From NCBI RefSeq assembly GCF_000152865.1, contig NZ_CH672390.1:2707468-2771467 (forward strand): a stretch of DNA of 64,000 nt, written 5' to 3'. The stretch's first letter is position 1. Each line of letters begins with the position of its first letter. The notes under the pieces are model-generated. The model had not been told where the DNA came from and did no database searches. It saw nothing but the letters and a program-made list of their open reading frames with translations. This document shows positions 35,396 through 45,321 of the stretch, piece by piece. The position numbers and the translations under genes are program-made. This DNA comes from Erythrobacter sp. NAP1 (GTDB lineage: Bacteria > Pseudomonadota > Alphaproteobacteria > Sphingomonadales > Sphingomonadaceae).

Positions 35396-35833
35396 TTAAA
35401 GGAAATAGCGCATCTTGATCGTGACGCGCTGGCTGCCTTCGCTAACCTCGAAGACCGCATCATCCCATTTGGGAGGCGCCATGCGCACCGGCGCATCGCG
35501 CGAGAAGCCGTAGCCTTCTTTTGGCGCCATGCCGAGCACTCGGTTCGCCTTGCCGTCCTCATTTTCGTCGTGAAGGAGGGCAATCGCGTATCGGCCCGGC
35601 TCAACTCCATCAAACCGGATGGTAACGTTGTCGCCAGCAGGCACGACAGTCCGATGCGACTTGGGGTCGCGGATGCAGCGCGGGAAAATGTCTTCGACCG
35701 TGGTCATGCACGCACGGATAACGCCGTCGGTGTTGCGAAGGTCGGTGACGGTGATCGTGACCGTGCCGGCCAATGCGGGTGAGGCAAAACCGGCAAGCGC
35801 GGCCGCGCCGGTGAGGGCGGCGATGCGCCTCAC
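35396..35833 (-). CDS. DUF2141 exported protein (copy 1)
   Basis: The protein has 145 residues from GTG 35833 in a GTGA overlap with the sterol desaturase stop. The signal peptide ends near PALAGT. The DUF2141 body shows LRNTDGVIRACMTT, FDGVEPGRYAIALLHDENEDGKAN and a KEGYGFSRDA segment. A paralog lies at 41969-42505. Function unknown; the coupling to a desaturase/hydroxylase hints at the carotenoid or lipid loci with which DUF2141 is often associated. Confidence 0.82.
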   Translation of the reverse strand: MRRIAALTGAAALAGFASPALAGTVTITVTDLRNTDGVIRACMTTVEDIFPRCIRDPKSHRTVVPAGDNVTIRFDGVEPGRYAIALLHDENEDGKANRVLGMAPKEGYGFSRDAPVRMAPPKWDDAVFEVSEGSQRVTIKMRYFL

Positions 35834-36606
35834 CCCTGCACCTCGGCGAGCGCCGCCTCGCGCTTTTCGAGCCGCGTCGAAAGCCCGCGATCGGTCCCGC
35901 AGACCCTGTCCCAGAAGCGGAAATACAGCCCGAAATTGCATCGATAATCCTCGTGGTGTTTCTCGTGATGGCTGGCGGTTATCACCCAGCCTCCCAACGT
36001 TGAATGAACGAAAGACCTCGGAAAAATTTCCCAGCCCATGTGGTTGACCACGCCCATGATCGTCGCAACCGCAAGAACCACTCCGAGCATAGCGAGGTGG
36101 ATCGGCACCAGCATGACGAGAAACGGAATGACAATCGCCCCGCTCACCGCCTCCCAGGGGTGGAAGCTCATCGCGGTCCATGCGGTCGGCGGACGGCTTT
36201 CGTGGTGAACGCGGTGCGCGGCTTTGAAGAGCGCGGGCCAGTGATGCATCGCGCGGTGGCTCCAATAGAACCAGCTGTCCTGGACGAAGAGATAGATCGC
36301 CACCGATACGGGCAACCACCAGAGGGGATAGGCATTCCAGTCGGTGTAAAGCTGCGAGACGCCGTGGTGCCGCCAAAGCCAGAAGATGATTCCCGTCGGG
36401 GCGCCATAAATGAAAGCGGAAATGAGCGACCAGCGTATCTCAGCCATGATCTGCGCGCGCTGCTTGGCATACAGGCCGGGCCGGGCGCGCGCGGTAATCC
36501 AGGCGAACATCCCGCTTGCCAAGAAATAGCGCAGCATGACCATCACGCTCATCGCGGTGCCGGCGATCAGAAATGCGAGCAAGAAGGGGGTGTCGCCGGG
36601 GATCAT
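35830..36606 (-). CDS. Sterol desaturase/fatty acid hydroxylase family membrane enzyme
   Basis: The protein has 258 residues. Several transmembrane helices carry the histidine boxes of di-iron hydroxylases: HRAMHH, HRVHHES and HHEKHHEDYR. The substrate (fatty acid, sterol-like or carotenoid) cannot be read from sequence. First gene of a two-gene operon with the DUF2141 protein. Confidence 0.88.
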   Translation of the reverse strand: MIPGDTPFLLAFLIAGTAMSVMVMLRYFLASGMFAWITARARPGLYAKQRAQIMAEIRWSLISAFIYGAPTGIIFWLWRHHGVSQLYTDWNAYPLWWLPVSVAIYLFVQDSWFYWSHRAMHHWPALFKAAHRVHHESRPPTAWTAMSFHPWEAVSGAIVIPFLVMLVPIHLAMLGVVLAVATIMGVVNHMGWEIFPRSFVHSTLGGWVITASHHEKHHEDYRCNFGLYFRFWDRVCGTDRGLSTRLEKREAALAEVQG

Positions 36607-36657
36607 GACAGCGACTTATGGCGCACAATCAGGCGGCGTGCGAGGGGGATTATGCGC

Positions 36658-37155
36658 CTATTCCTCAATCCCGAACTGGCTACATTCGGGGTCGATCAAA
36701 GCGGTGTTGCGCCGCATCGCGATCCGGGCGAGGCGTTCGACCTGCACCTTTCGCCGGGCCGCAGCCAGCGGTTCGAGCGGAGCGGGACGCAATATCTCCC
36801 CGTCATAACCGTCAGCCACGATCACGCCGCAGCGTTCTGGCTGGTATGCTTCACCCTCGAGCGGCGATCGGTCCAATCCCGGCGGAACGCCCCAGAAGAA
36901 ACGGTCGCAAAAGTCGAGATAATCGGGCCACTTGTTATCGCCCAGAAGGTCGGAGCGCGCGACCTTGATCTCGACAATCACGACCTGCCCGCGCGCGTCA
37001 ACGCCCATCAGGTCGGCGCGGCGGCCATTCTTCAACGCGATCTCCTCAACGCACCAGATGTCGTTGCGGGCAAACAACCGCTTGATCCCGCGCGAAACGT
37101 CGGCGGCGGTCTCGGGCAAAGCCGAATCAAGGACAGGGGACGCTCGCTGGCTCAT
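36658..37155 (-). CDS. mmcB: MmcB-family DNA repair protein
   Basis: The protein has 165 residues from ATG 37155 (MSQRASP). Typical MmcB features are GIKRLFARNDIWCVEEIALKNGRRADLMG, a PD-(D/E)XK-like VVIVEIKVARSDLLGDNKWPDY and CDRFFWGVP. MmcB was named in Caulobacter as part of the mitomycin C damage response. Related to restriction-nuclease-like folds. Confidence 0.85.
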   Translation of the reverse strand: MSQRASPVLDSALPETAADVSRGIKRLFARNDIWCVEEIALKNGRRADLMGVDARGQVVIVEIKVARSDLLGDNKWPDYLDFCDRFFWGVPPGLDRSPLEGEAYQPERCGVIVADGYDGEILRPAPLEPLAAARRKVQVERLARIAMRRNTALIDPECSQFGIEE

Positions 37156-37205
37156 GCCACAAGACTGGAACATAGAGCGAACGCGGTCAAGCGTGGATGA
37201 TCAGT

Positions 37206-37598
37206 TCAGGCAGCTTTAGGGTGTGGTCTCAACAGCGAAAGCACCGCTTCGCGCCCGTGATAAAACTCGCGCCACAGGGCGAGCGCCGGTGCCGTCGTGT
37301 CGTTGCCGCGCTCAACCAGAGTGCCGAGCGCGGTCAGCCCCTTATCCATAAGCGCATCGAGATCCTCGATCGCGCGCTGGGCCAGCTCGACCTGCCATTC
37401 TTCAACATCGGCAAAAAGGGCGATTAGCGCATCGCCGCTCATCACGCCTCTTTCCGGAGCAAGTTGGGCAAGAGCGGCGACTTCGTCAGCGCGCATCTGC
37501 AGCGCGTCCCAGCGGGTCTCGATCGAGATTACCGGGGCAGCCTCGGGCTGAACGGCAAGGCGCATTGCGCGCATCTGGCTGGGGGGAAGAGCCGACAT
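37206..37598 (-). CDS. Hypothetical helical protein
   Basis: The protein has 130 residues, predicted all-helical and cytosolic, with an acidic middle (EEWQVELAQRAIEDLDALMDKGL) and a basic C-terminus. No family recognised. 50 bp upstream of mmcB on the same strand, so possibly cotranscribed. Confidence 0.55.
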   Translation of the reverse strand: MSALPPSQMRAMRLAVQPEAAPVISIETRWDALQMRADEVAALAQLAPERGVMSGDALIALFADVEEWQVELAQRAIEDLDALMDKGLTALGTLVERGNDTTAPALALWREFYHGREAVLSLLRPHPKAA

Positions 37599-37776
37599 GA
37601 GGCGAGTATTAATCCGCCGCCACTTACCTAATGGTTAAGCGACGGAGGCGAGCATGATGCAGTGAGATAGGTTGAGCAAGGTTGGGAACAATTCAACTGG
37701 CGCTCGCCCGGCAGGCTTGCTAAGCGGCGCGCCCAACGCGATCATGCGAACCAGCATGACCGCCGTCACGGCACCG

Positions 37777-37853
<77 letters not shown>

Positions 37854-37858
37854 GAATA

Positions 37859-38563
37859 ATGATGGCCGAGCTTGTGGGGGATATTGGACCAATGGCCTTC
37901 CTTTCGACGGCTGGAAAGATTGTCGATCTGGTTCGGCTTCCGGTCATGCAATTCTGGAAGTTTTGCCGCAGTCCCTCGACGCTTTATTGCGAACCTGTTG
38001 CGCAAAATTTTGGCGCTAGCCTGACATTCCTGTGCATCGCCGCAGCCGGAGAGCGCTTTGCGGCGGCGAAGAAGGCGGAGGTTATCGCAACTGCATTAAG
38101 CGACAATGGCGATGCTCCGGCATTCTTCTCATGGATAAATTACCCCTTCACTGGAGAATTGTATCTTATCGCAGCAACGGTCATCTACGTCCTTGCATGG
38201 TATCCGGCAGTGGTGGTGTGGGGCATAAGGGACGATGCCGAGCAAGTGGAAAGGACGCTCGAACTTGCGGTTCTTTTTTCTGCCCTATCATTCTTTTTGA
38301 GCTTTCTCGTTCAACTCCCCTTCCTGCTCCAGGCGGAGCTGGGAAGTGCCGGACTTGCCGAGCTACTCGGTCCATCGCGAACCGCGCATTTTGCCTCGGG
38401 CTTAGTCAAGCTCTTCATTTTCGGGGTGGCGGTGGTGAACATCAGAAACCTGAATCTTTCCGTTCATCCGACTGAATTCTGGGGCGGTTTTGTCGCTTTT
38501 CTGATCACGTGGCTTCTCGCGCTGGCAGCGTTTGGCGTTTTGACCCGCAACTTCCTGCTTTGA
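37859..38563 (+). CDS. Hypothetical membrane protein next to tRNA-Arg
   Basis: The protein has 234 residues from ATG 37859 (ATG 37892 possible). Five hydrophobic segments (about 50-70, 95-118, 130-160, 180-200 and 210-232) suggest a multi-pass membrane protein. No family recognised. The base composition is visibly more AT-rich than the neighbours and it begins 6 bp behind the tRNA 3' end, a common integration point. This could be an acquired gene; no integrase accompanies it. Confidence 0.6.
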   Translation: MMAELVGDIGPMAFLSTAGKIVDLVRLPVMQFWKFCRSPSTLYCEPVAQNFGASLTFLCIAAAGERFAAAKKAEVIATALSDNGDAPAFFSWINYPFTGELYLIAATVIYVLAWYPAVVVWGIRDDAEQVERTLELAVLFSALSFFLSFLVQLPFLLQAELGSAGLAELLGPSRTAHFASGLVKLFIFGVAVVNIRNLNLSVHPTEFWGGFVAFLITWLLALAAFGVLTRNFLL

Positions 38564-38581
38564 GCAGGCTTGCTCAGAATA

Positions 38582-39790
38582 TTACCCAAAGCCCTCGTCA
38601 ATGAACTCCAGCGCGCAGCCTGCGAGCATGGTTATGCCTCTGGGCAATGCGGTCTCGTCGACATGCATGCGCGGGGAGTGGATGGCGCAGCATGCGCTCC
38701 AGTTGTCGCCTTCGGGCGCGACGCCGAGGAAGAACATGGCGCCGGGCACCTTCTCCAGCACGTATGAGAAGTCTTCCGCTCCCATGATCGGGGCGGGGAG
38801 GTCGTGCCAGCCTTCTTCGATGTCACCGATGCCGCGGGCGACCTTCTGGCCCAGACGCACGGCGCGTTCGTCGCAGATGGTGACGGGAAAGCCGCGCTCG
38901 ATTGCGACCTCGGCGGCAACGCCGTGCGCTTCGGCGGTGGCGCGGGCGGTTTGGGTCAGGAGCTCATGCACTTTTTCGCGGTGCTCGTGGCTAAGCGTGC
39001 GGATCGTGCCTTGCAGCATCGCTTCGTCGGGGATGACGTTGAAGGTGGTGCCTGCTTCCATGCGCGCGACCGTCACGATCACTGCGTCCGAGGCTTTGAA
39101 CCGGCGGGTCACCATCGCCTGAAGCGCGCTGACGATCGCGGCGGCGGCGGGGATCGGGTCGGCGCAGTCATGTGGCATCGAGGCGTGTCCGCCCGTGCCC
39201 TTGACCGTAATGGTGAATTGGTCAGCCGCAGCCATCAGGGGGCCAGCACGCCCGGCGACCACTCCGAACTTGGCATTGGGCATAATGTGAAGCGCAAAGG
39301 CTGCGTCGGGCAGCGGGTCGATCAACCCATCGTCGAGCATGAAGCGCGCGCCGTGATGGCCTTCCTCGCCCGGCTGGAACATGAAGTCGACCGTTCCGGC
39401 AAGCTCGCCCTGCATCGCGCACAGGACCTTCGCCGCGCCCACCAGCATCGCGGTGTGCGTGTCGTGGCCGCAGGCATGCATGCGGCCCGGAATGGTGGAG
39501 GCAAATTCGAGCCCCGTCTTCTCGTCCATAGGCAGAGCGTCCATGTCGCCGCGCAGAAGCACGCGGCGTGCGCCTTCGCCCGCTTTCGCTCCCACGAGCG
39601 TCGCCACCTCTCCGGTCGTCGACGGGCCGCTTTTCCACTCGAGCGGCAGTCCGGCCAGCGCTTCGCGAACCTTTGCCATTGTCAGCGGCGTGTGCAGGCC
39701 GAGTTCGGGCTCTGCATGAATGGCGCGGCGAAGGGCGACGGTTTCGGGTGCGAGCGAGCGGGCGGCTTCGAGCAGGGTTTGGGTCAGCAT
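38582..39790 (-). CDS. M20-family amidohydrolase/aminoacylase
   Basis: The protein has 402 residues from ATG 39790. The M20 family includes N-acyl-amino-acid and hippurate hydrolases. Conserved parts: LRRAIHAEPELG, VLLRGDMDALPMDE with a metal Asp, MHACGHDTHTAMLVGAAK, FQPGEEGHHGARFM, TVKGTGGHASMPH (dimerisation domain) and MGAEDFSYVLEKVPGAM. Cytosolic. Confidence 0.93.
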   Translation of the reverse strand: MLTQTLLEAARSLAPETVALRRAIHAEPELGLHTPLTMAKVREALAGLPLEWKSGPSTTGEVATLVGAKAGEGARRVLLRGDMDALPMDEKTGLEFASTIPGRMHACGHDTHTAMLVGAAKVLCAMQGELAGTVDFMFQPGEEGHHGARFMLDDGLIDPLPDAAFALHIMPNAKFGVVAGRAGPLMAAADQFTITVKGTGGHASMPHDCADPIPAAAAIVSALQAMVTRRFKASDAVIVTVARMEAGTTFNVIPDEAMLQGTIRTLSHEHREKVHELLTQTARATAEAHGVAAEVAIERGFPVTICDERAVRLGQKVARGIGDIEEGWHDLPAPIMGAEDFSYVLEKVPGAMFFLGVAPEGDNWSACCAIHSPRMHVDETALPRGITMLAGCALEFIDEGFG

Positions 39791-39987
39791 GGGCGCAAGA
39801 TTAGCGCGCATCGCGCCCAAGACCAGCAGTTTAACGTTCGCCCCGCTTGCCGGGCTATCGGTCGGGAAAGAGCTTGTGAAAGAAAGTTAGCCACCCATGT
39901 AACCGCGCTGCGACACATGACCGAATATTACAATACCGGGACATGAACGCGGTGGTAAAAATGCCGACTAACGATTAAGGACCACGC

Positions 39988-41025
39988 ATGGCGACGCCGA
40001 TTTATCAGTTCTCGCAGCTACCGAAAGGCTCTGCCATGAGCCCGGTGAATGCGCGTGCGCATCGTGCGCGCGCTGAAGGCGAACCGCCAAGCGTCGGTGT
40101 GATCTACAACCCGCGCAGCCATGGCAACAAAGGCGCGGACTTCGACTGCGACATCAACCCGCAGGTCCACATCTCGAAACCCGGCGATCGCTCCGATCTG
40201 CCTGAGGCGCTCGCCGAATTTGCCGCCACCGGCATCGACCTTCTGGTCATCAATGGCGGCGACGGGACCGTGCGTGACGTTCTGACGCACGGTATCGATA
40301 TCTTCGGCGACGATTGGCCCGCGATTGCGGTGCTGCCCAAGGGCAAGACCAACGCGCTGACCGTCGATCTGGGCGTGCCGGGCGACTGGTCGCTTCAGAA
40401 CGCGATCGACGCTTTCGAGAACGGATCGCGTGTCGTGCGCCGCCCCGTGCAGGTCACGTCGTTGAACGATGGGCCGGTCAGCCGCGTGCTCGGCTTCATC
40501 TTTGGAGCCGGCGCTTTCACCACCGCTATCAATGCAGGTCAGGGCGCGCATCGCCTTGGCGCGTTCAATTCGACGGTGGTTGGGGTCACGGCGGCTTGGG
40601 GCGTCATGCAGTGGGCACTTGGCTCACGCGCCAATCCCTGGCGTCGCGGTGCAAAGATGGCGATCCGGCTCGGCAACGGCGCGGTTGCGATGGAGCACAG
40701 CGGAGTGGGCGACCCGGAATGGCGACAGATCCTTCTGGCTTCGACGCTCGAAACCATGCCTGCCGGGATCAAGCCGTTCGGTGAGATGAAGAAGGGTCTG
40801 AAGCTTGCCGTCACCGATCAGATTTCGCGCAAGTCGGTCCTCGACCTGTTTCGCATGATCCGCGGTCACACGCCTGCGGGCGCTCGCGAGCGTGGCTTTC
40901 ACCAGCTGAGCACGCCGCAATTTACGCTTGAGATCGAAGACAGCTTCATCCTCGATGGCGAGGCGTTTCCGGCTGGCAAATATCGCATCGGCCAGGGCCC
41001 CGAGCTTGAATTCGTCCGCCCCTAA
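39988..41025 (+). CDS. Diacylglycerol kinase-family lipid kinase
   Basis: The protein has 345 residues. The DAGK catalytic motif GGDGT is at residues 90-94 (VINGGDGTVRDVL), the region after it PKGKTNALTVDLG corresponds to the family's G-T-x-N-D-x segment, and NPRSH near residue 41 is the N-terminal nucleotide loop. The product would be a phospholipid precursor such as phosphatidate (or ceramide phosphate). It is followed after 18 bp by the probable CDP-diacylglycerol synthase gene. The 197-bp gap upstream holds no clear promoter. Confidence 0.85.
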   Translation: MATPIYQFSQLPKGSAMSPVNARAHRARAEGEPPSVGVIYNPRSHGNKGADFDCDINPQVHISKPGDRSDLPEALAEFAATGIDLLVINGGDGTVRDVLTHGIDIFGDDWPAIAVLPKGKTNALTVDLGVPGDWSLQNAIDAFENGSRVVRRPVQVTSLNDGPVSRVLGFIFGAGAFTTAINAGQGAHRLGAFNSTVVGVTAAWGVMQWALGSRANPWRRGAKMAIRLGNGAVAMEHSGVGDPEWRQILLASTLETMPAGIKPFGEMKKGLKLAVTDQISRKSVLDLFRMIRGHTPAGARERGFHQLSTPQFTLEIEDSFILDGEAFPAGKYRIGQGPELEFVRP

Positions 41026-41043
41026 GGCCTAGAGCACCGCGCC

Positions 41044-41958
41044 ATGGCGCGCTCACCTCAATCCCTGTCCTCACGCATATCGCAGCAACTCGGCGCCGAT
41101 GTTCGACCCGAAGTGCGTGATTTTGCGCAGGCGCTTGCCGAAGAGGCATCTGAAGGCGGCGCGCTGGCGGTGTTGTTCTATGGGTCGAACCTGCGGACCG
41201 GATCGCTTGACGGGGTGCTGGACTTTTACGTCCTCCACCCCGGCGAAACCACGGCGCGCATCTGGCCGCGCATCAGCTATCACGAGCGCGAGGCTGGCGA
41301 GACAACGCTGCGCGCAAAGGTCGCAACGATGGGTATCGAGACATTTGCCGAGGCCGCCTCGGGCGAATTGACCGATACGACGATCTGGGCGCGTTTCGTC
41401 CAGCCAAGCGCGCTTGCCTGGGTTCAAGATGACGCGGCACGCGCCACGGTCGTCTCGGCAATCGGTGATGCCGCGATCACGGCAGCGCGGCTTGCCGCTG
41501 CGCTCGGCCCGGTGAGCGGCACGGCGGAAGATTACTGGAGAGCGCTCTTCCGCGCGACCTACAAGGCGGAATTCCGCGTCGAGAAGCCGGGGCGCGAGAA
41601 TGACATTCTCAGCGTCAACGAAGCGCATTTCGAAGGCCTTCTGCCACTGGCTTTCGAAGCAGGCGGGGTTCAGTTCACGCGCTCAGGTGACCTTCTGACG
41701 CCAAGCCTCGCTGCAAGCGAGCGCTCGCGTATCCTCGCATGGTGGAAGCGCCGCCAAAGGCTCGGCAAGCCGCTCAACTTCGCGCGGCTCGCCAAGGCTT
41801 CGACCACATTCGAGGGCGCGGCGCGCTATGCGGCGTGGAAGATCGAGCGGCACACCGGCCTTGCAATCGAGGTCACGCCTTTCCGCGAGCGCTATCCGCT
41901 GCTCGCGGCGCCGGGCGTGCTGTGGGCGCTCAGAAAGCACCGCAAGTCGCGCGAGTAA
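41044..41958 (+). CDS. Probable Tam41-type phosphatidate cytidylyltransferase (nucleotidyltransferase fold)
   Basis: The protein has 304 residues and no transmembrane segments. It reads like the mitochondrial CDP-diacylglycerol synthase Tam41: a nucleotidyltransferase YGS motif (residues 46-48) followed by LDFYVLHP (D60), IWARFVQPSALAWVQDD (residues 114-130), a helical AITAARLAAAL, and a YKAEFRVEKPGREND segment (173-187). In Tam41 the corresponding regions are a G-Y-G-S/DFI core, a GRLHKP stretch and YKGDFRM-like block. I compare from memory, so this is an inference. The upstream neighbour is a lipid kinase whose product would be its substrate. Confidence 0.6.
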   Translation: MARSPQSLSSRISQQLGADVRPEVRDFAQALAEEASEGGALAVLFYGSNLRTGSLDGVLDFYVLHPGETTARIWPRISYHEREAGETTLRAKVATMGIETFAEAASGELTDTTIWARFVQPSALAWVQDDAARATVVSAIGDAAITAARLAAALGPVSGTAEDYWRALFRATYKAEFRVEKPGRENDILSVNEAHFEGLLPLAFEAGGVQFTRSGDLLTPSLAASERSRILAWWKRRQRLGKPLNFARLAKASTTFEGAARYAAWKIERHTGLAIEVTPFRERYPLLAAPGVLWALRKHRKSRE

Positions 41959-41968
41959 TCCCGAAGCC

Positions 41969-42505
41969 TTACGTCAGGTACTTCATCGTGATGGCAATCG
42001 TGCTCACGCCGTTGCCGACATTGAAGCGGGTCTTGTCGACCCCCGGCTTGCCAAGATTGAAGATGTTGATCGACGGATTGTTCGACATCGCGCCGCCATC
42101 TTCGCTGATATCGGTCTCGCCATTGCCGTTTGCGTCGTGGCGCACGGCGATCGCGTAGGTGCCGCTTGCAGGCACGGGCATGCAGACGACCATCCGGCCA
42201 CGGCGTGCGGGTAGTTCGATGCGGTTGAGCCAGCGGCCACGCTCAAGCCAGTCGTCGCGCGTGCCGTTGTAGACCTGCGCGCGGACCTTGCCGGTGGAGC
42301 TCTTGATGCCGTTGATCGTCACGCGCACCGCCGGGCCGCCGCCGGGCGCGCAAGAGCGCATGTTGTTCGAAATCTGGTTGCGATAATCGCTGGTGTTCGA
42401 CGCCTGTGCGAGCGCGGGCGCGCTGGTCGCCGCAGCGCCAAGGCCAAGCAGCGTCGCCGCGCCTGCGGCCAAGGCCATCTGTTTGATCTTCGAAGTCGAA
42501 GCCAT
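41969..42505 (-). CDS. DUF2141 exported protein (copy 2)
   Basis: The protein has 178 residues from ATG 42505 (MASTSKIKQMAL); the signal peptide ends at PALAQA. The DUF2141 body shows ITINGIKSSTGKVRAQVYNG-like spacing, YAIAVRHDANGNGETD and VSTIAITMKYL. Paralog of the gene at 35396-35833. Single gene, converging with the Tam41-like gene. Confidence 0.8.
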   Translation of the reverse strand: MASTSKIKQMALAAGAATLLGLGAAATSAPALAQASNTSDYRNQISNNMRSCAPGGGPAVRVTINGIKSSTGKVRAQVYNGTRDDWLERGRWLNRIELPARRGRMVVCMPVPASGTYAIAVRHDANGNGETDISEDGGAMSNNPSINIFNLGKPGVDKTRFNVGNGVSTIAITMKYLT

Positions 42506-42751
42506 CGGGTGAAACTCGCAAAAAAGGTGGTGAGCGGGAATACGGCTAACATTTTGCCGCAACAATATGAGCCTCAGATGACATTTGCGTGCTGAATTGC
42601 GGCTGAACTGGCGGAAATGCGCGGTCAAGCAAGCGCCAGCCTGTGCAAAAGGGCGGGGAAAAGCGGTTAATAGACGTTGCTGCGCGAATCGCCCCTGCCG
42701 TATGCGTCACCAAACCGGCGAAGGCGCGTTAAGCATGCACCAGCGTTACTG

Positions 42752-43414
42752 ATGGCAGCACCTTTAATCTCTCCCAGCATCCTGTCGGCCGACTTTGCGC
42801 GGCTGGGCGAAGAAGTGCGCGCGGTCGATGCAGCGGGCGCCGACTGGATTCATATCGACGTCATGGACGGGCATTTCGTGCCCAACCTCACCATCGGACC
42901 TGACGTCGTGAAGGCCTTGCGCCCGCATTCGGACAAGACCTTCGATGTCCACCTCATGATCTCGCCGGTCGATCCGTATCTTGAAGCTTTCGCCGAGGCG
43001 GGGGCCGACATCATCACCGTCCACCCCGAGGCTGGCCCGCACATCCACCGCACGCTTCAGGCGATCCGTTCGCTCGGCAAGAAGGCAGGCGCGGTGATCA
43101 ATCCGGGCACGCCGGTCGAGGTGCTCGACAACATCATGGACATGGTCGACCTCATCCTCGTGATGAGCGTCAATCCGGGCTTTGGCGGGCAGAGTTTCAT
43201 CCACTCGCAGCTTGAGAAGGTGCGCCGCATCCGCGCGATGATCGAGAAAACTGGCCGCGAGATCCATCTCGAGGTCGATGGCGGCGTCAACCCCGACACC
43301 GCCAGGCTGTGCGTCGAGGCGGGCGCCGATGTGCTGGTCGCAGGCAGCGCGACCTTCAAAGGCGGCCCCGATCACTACGCCGCCAATATCGCGGCGCTCA
43401 AGGGAGAGAGTTGA
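42752..43414 (+). CDS. rpe: Ribulose-phosphate 3-epimerase
   Basis: The protein has 220 residues from ATG 42752. TIM-barrel epimerase of the pentose phosphate pathway. Clear motifs: [56 protein letters not shown] and [11 protein letters not shown]. The stop overlaps the next start (TGATG). Confidence 0.96.
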   Translation: MAAPLISPSILSADFARLGEEVRAVDAAGADWIHIDVMDGHFVPNLTIGPDVVKALRPHSDKTFDVHLMISPVDPYLEAFAEAGADIITVHPEAGPHIHRTLQAIRSLGKKAGAVINPGTPVEVLDNIMDMVDLILVMSVNPGFGGQSFIHSQLEKVRRIRAMIEKTGREIHLEVDGGVNPDTARLCVEAGADVLVAGSATFKGGPDHYAANIAALKGES

Positions 43415-45312
43415 TGGCGACACTCTTCAACAAGGAGCCGGTCGAGGCTGAATTCGAAGAGATCGCCGCAGACCAGAACGCAGCTTTTGGCCTGGGGCCT
43501 GGAGACGAGCCGCTTCGCGAAGAGGGCGAAACTGCGAGCGCGGCCAGTGTCGAGACCGCCAATGTGGAGACCGAGCGCGCCCTCGCGCTGACCGACGTCA
43601 TCGCGCCGCGCACCAAGCCGGGTGAGGCACTCATCCGGTTCGCTTATCGCCTCGGCGTTCCCGGCCATGCCCTTGCCGCGCCCTTCCGCCGGCCCGCGCC
43701 GGTGCGCATCCTTGCGACCGTGCAGAGCCCCGTTGCGGGGGACCGGGCTGCAGGCATCGCGCTTCGTGCAGGCCATTTCCTCGTTCACGGCGTCAAGCAG
43801 CCGATCCACTCGGTCGAGTTCGACGCCGCCGCGCGCCTCAGCCCCGGGCTTGAGCGCACGGTCCATTCCTTCTCATGGCTCGACGATCTTGCTGCCAGCG
43901 CGCCGCGCGAAGATTGCATCGCGGTGGCAGAGCGCATCACGTCGCTGTGGCTCGACGCCAATCCTTCGCCAGCGAAAGGCCCGCCGTGGGATGTCGAGCA
44001 CACCGGGCTGCGCCTGCTCGCATGGCTGGTCCACGCGCCGCTGGTGCTGGCAGGACAGGATGGCGCGCTGAAGCCGCGGCTTCTCACCGCGATCGAAGAA
44101 ACCGCCAACTGGCTCGACCGCAAGACCGTGCGTCACGGCGCCGGGCTTGGGCAGGTGGCAGGCTGGGCTGCGGTCACGGCGGCAGGGCTGCTGCTTCCCG
44201 AAGGCCGCCCACGCCGTCTTTACGGTGAAGCTGCGCTGATCAAGTCGCTTGGCGAGCTGGTTGCCGAAGATGGTGGAGTGCTTGCCCGTTGTCCGCTGGC
44301 GCAGATGGAAGCGATCCGCATCCTCACCCATCTTATCGCGTGCTACGAAGCGGTCGAAGTCGATGCGCCCGATGCGATCTGGGTGATGCGCGAACTGCTG
44401 GTCCCCCCGCTTCTTGCGTTGCGACACGAGGATGGTGCGCTTGGCAGCTGGCAGGGCCAGATGGCGATCAGCGCCGACCGCGTCGCCAGTCTCATCGCCT
44501 CGACCGGCATCCGCACCCGCCCGCTGAACGAACCGCAGCATTGGGGCTATCAGCGGCTTCGCGGCGGCAAGACGACCGTGCAGTTCGACGCCGGACCACC
44601 GCCGCGCGCGCGCCATACGCGGGTTGGCTGCGCCTCGACGCTCGCCTTTGAACTGTCGGATGGACCTTCGCGTCTCATCGTCAATTGCGGCGGCGCGGCG
44701 ATTGCGGGCGGCCTGGTGCCTGCGCGCATCGGTCAGGGCCTGCGCGCCACGGCGGCGCATTCGACGCTGGTGCTCGACGATGCCAATTCGACCGCGGTCC
44801 TGCTTCACGGAAAGCTTGGGCGCGGGGCCGAGACGGTCGAGGTCGAGCGCCGCGTGGTCAAGCGCGCTTCGGGCAACGGCAATGCCGAGGCAATCCGGGT
44901 CGAGGCGAGCCACGATGGCTACGCCGCGCGGTTTGGCCTCACCCACAGCCGCATCCTGACGCTGCGCAGCGACGGGACCGAACTCGGCGGCGAGGACATC
45001 CTCCTTCCCGTCTCGCGCAAGGGCAAGCGCGGCAAGATCGGCTTCGCGATCCGATTCCACCTCGGACGCGGCGTCGATGCGCGCATCACGCAGGACACAC
45101 GCGGAGCAAGCCTGCTGACGCCCGATGGCAAGCTGTGGCAGTTCCGCCTGCGGGGCGAGGCGGCGCGCGAAAGCGAGATCAAGCTCTCTCTCGAAGACAG
45201 CCTGTGGGTAGACGGTGAAGGACGCCCTCACGCTACCGAGCAATTGGTGATAGAGGGCCTGACATCGCGCGGCGGGGGGCAGTTCAGCTGGCTCCTCAAA
45301 AAGATGGGGTAA
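43414..45312 (+). CDS. Heparinase II/III family protein
   Basis: The protein has 632 residues. A 60-residue acidic N-terminus, an alpha/alpha barrel region (WDVEHTGLRLLAWLVHAPLVL, RILTHLIACYEAV) and a C-terminal beta-sandwich heparinase II/III-like domain (ATAAHSTLVLDDANSTAVL, EASHDGYAARFGLTHSRIL). Members are usually polysaccharide lyases, but in alphaproteobacteria such proteins occur next to purH as a conserved cluster of unknown target. Cytosolic; no signal peptide. Coupled to rpe by TGATG. Confidence 0.82.
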   Translation: MATLFNKEPVEAEFEEIAADQNAAFGLGPGDEPLREEGETASAASVETANVETERALALTDVIAPRTKPGEALIRFAYRLGVPGHALAAPFRRPAPVRILATVQSPVAGDRAAGIALRAGHFLVHGVKQPIHSVEFDAAARLSPGLERTVHSFSWLDDLAASAPREDCIAVAERITSLWLDANPSPAKGPPWDVEHTGLRLLAWLVHAPLVLAGQDGALKPRLLTAIEETANWLDRKTVRHGAGLGQVAGWAAVTAAGLLLPEGRPRRLYGEAALIKSLGELVAEDGGVLARCPLAQMEAIRILTHLIACYEAVEVDAPDAIWVMRELLVPPLLALRHEDGALGSWQGQMAISADRVASLIASTGIRTRPLNEPQHWGYQRLRGGKTTVQFDAGPPPRARHTRVGCASTLAFELSDGPSRLIVNCGGAAIAGGLVPARIGQGLRATAAHSTLVLDDANSTAVLLHGKLGRGAETVEVERRVVKRASGNGNAEAIRVEASHDGYAARFGLTHSRILTLRSDGTELGGEDILLPVSRKGKRGKIGFAIRFHLGRGVDARITQDTRGASLLTPDGKLWQFRLRGEAARESEIKLSLEDSLWVDGEGRPHATEQLVIEGLTSRGGGQFSWLLKKMG

Positions 45313-45321
45313 CATCGGAAA

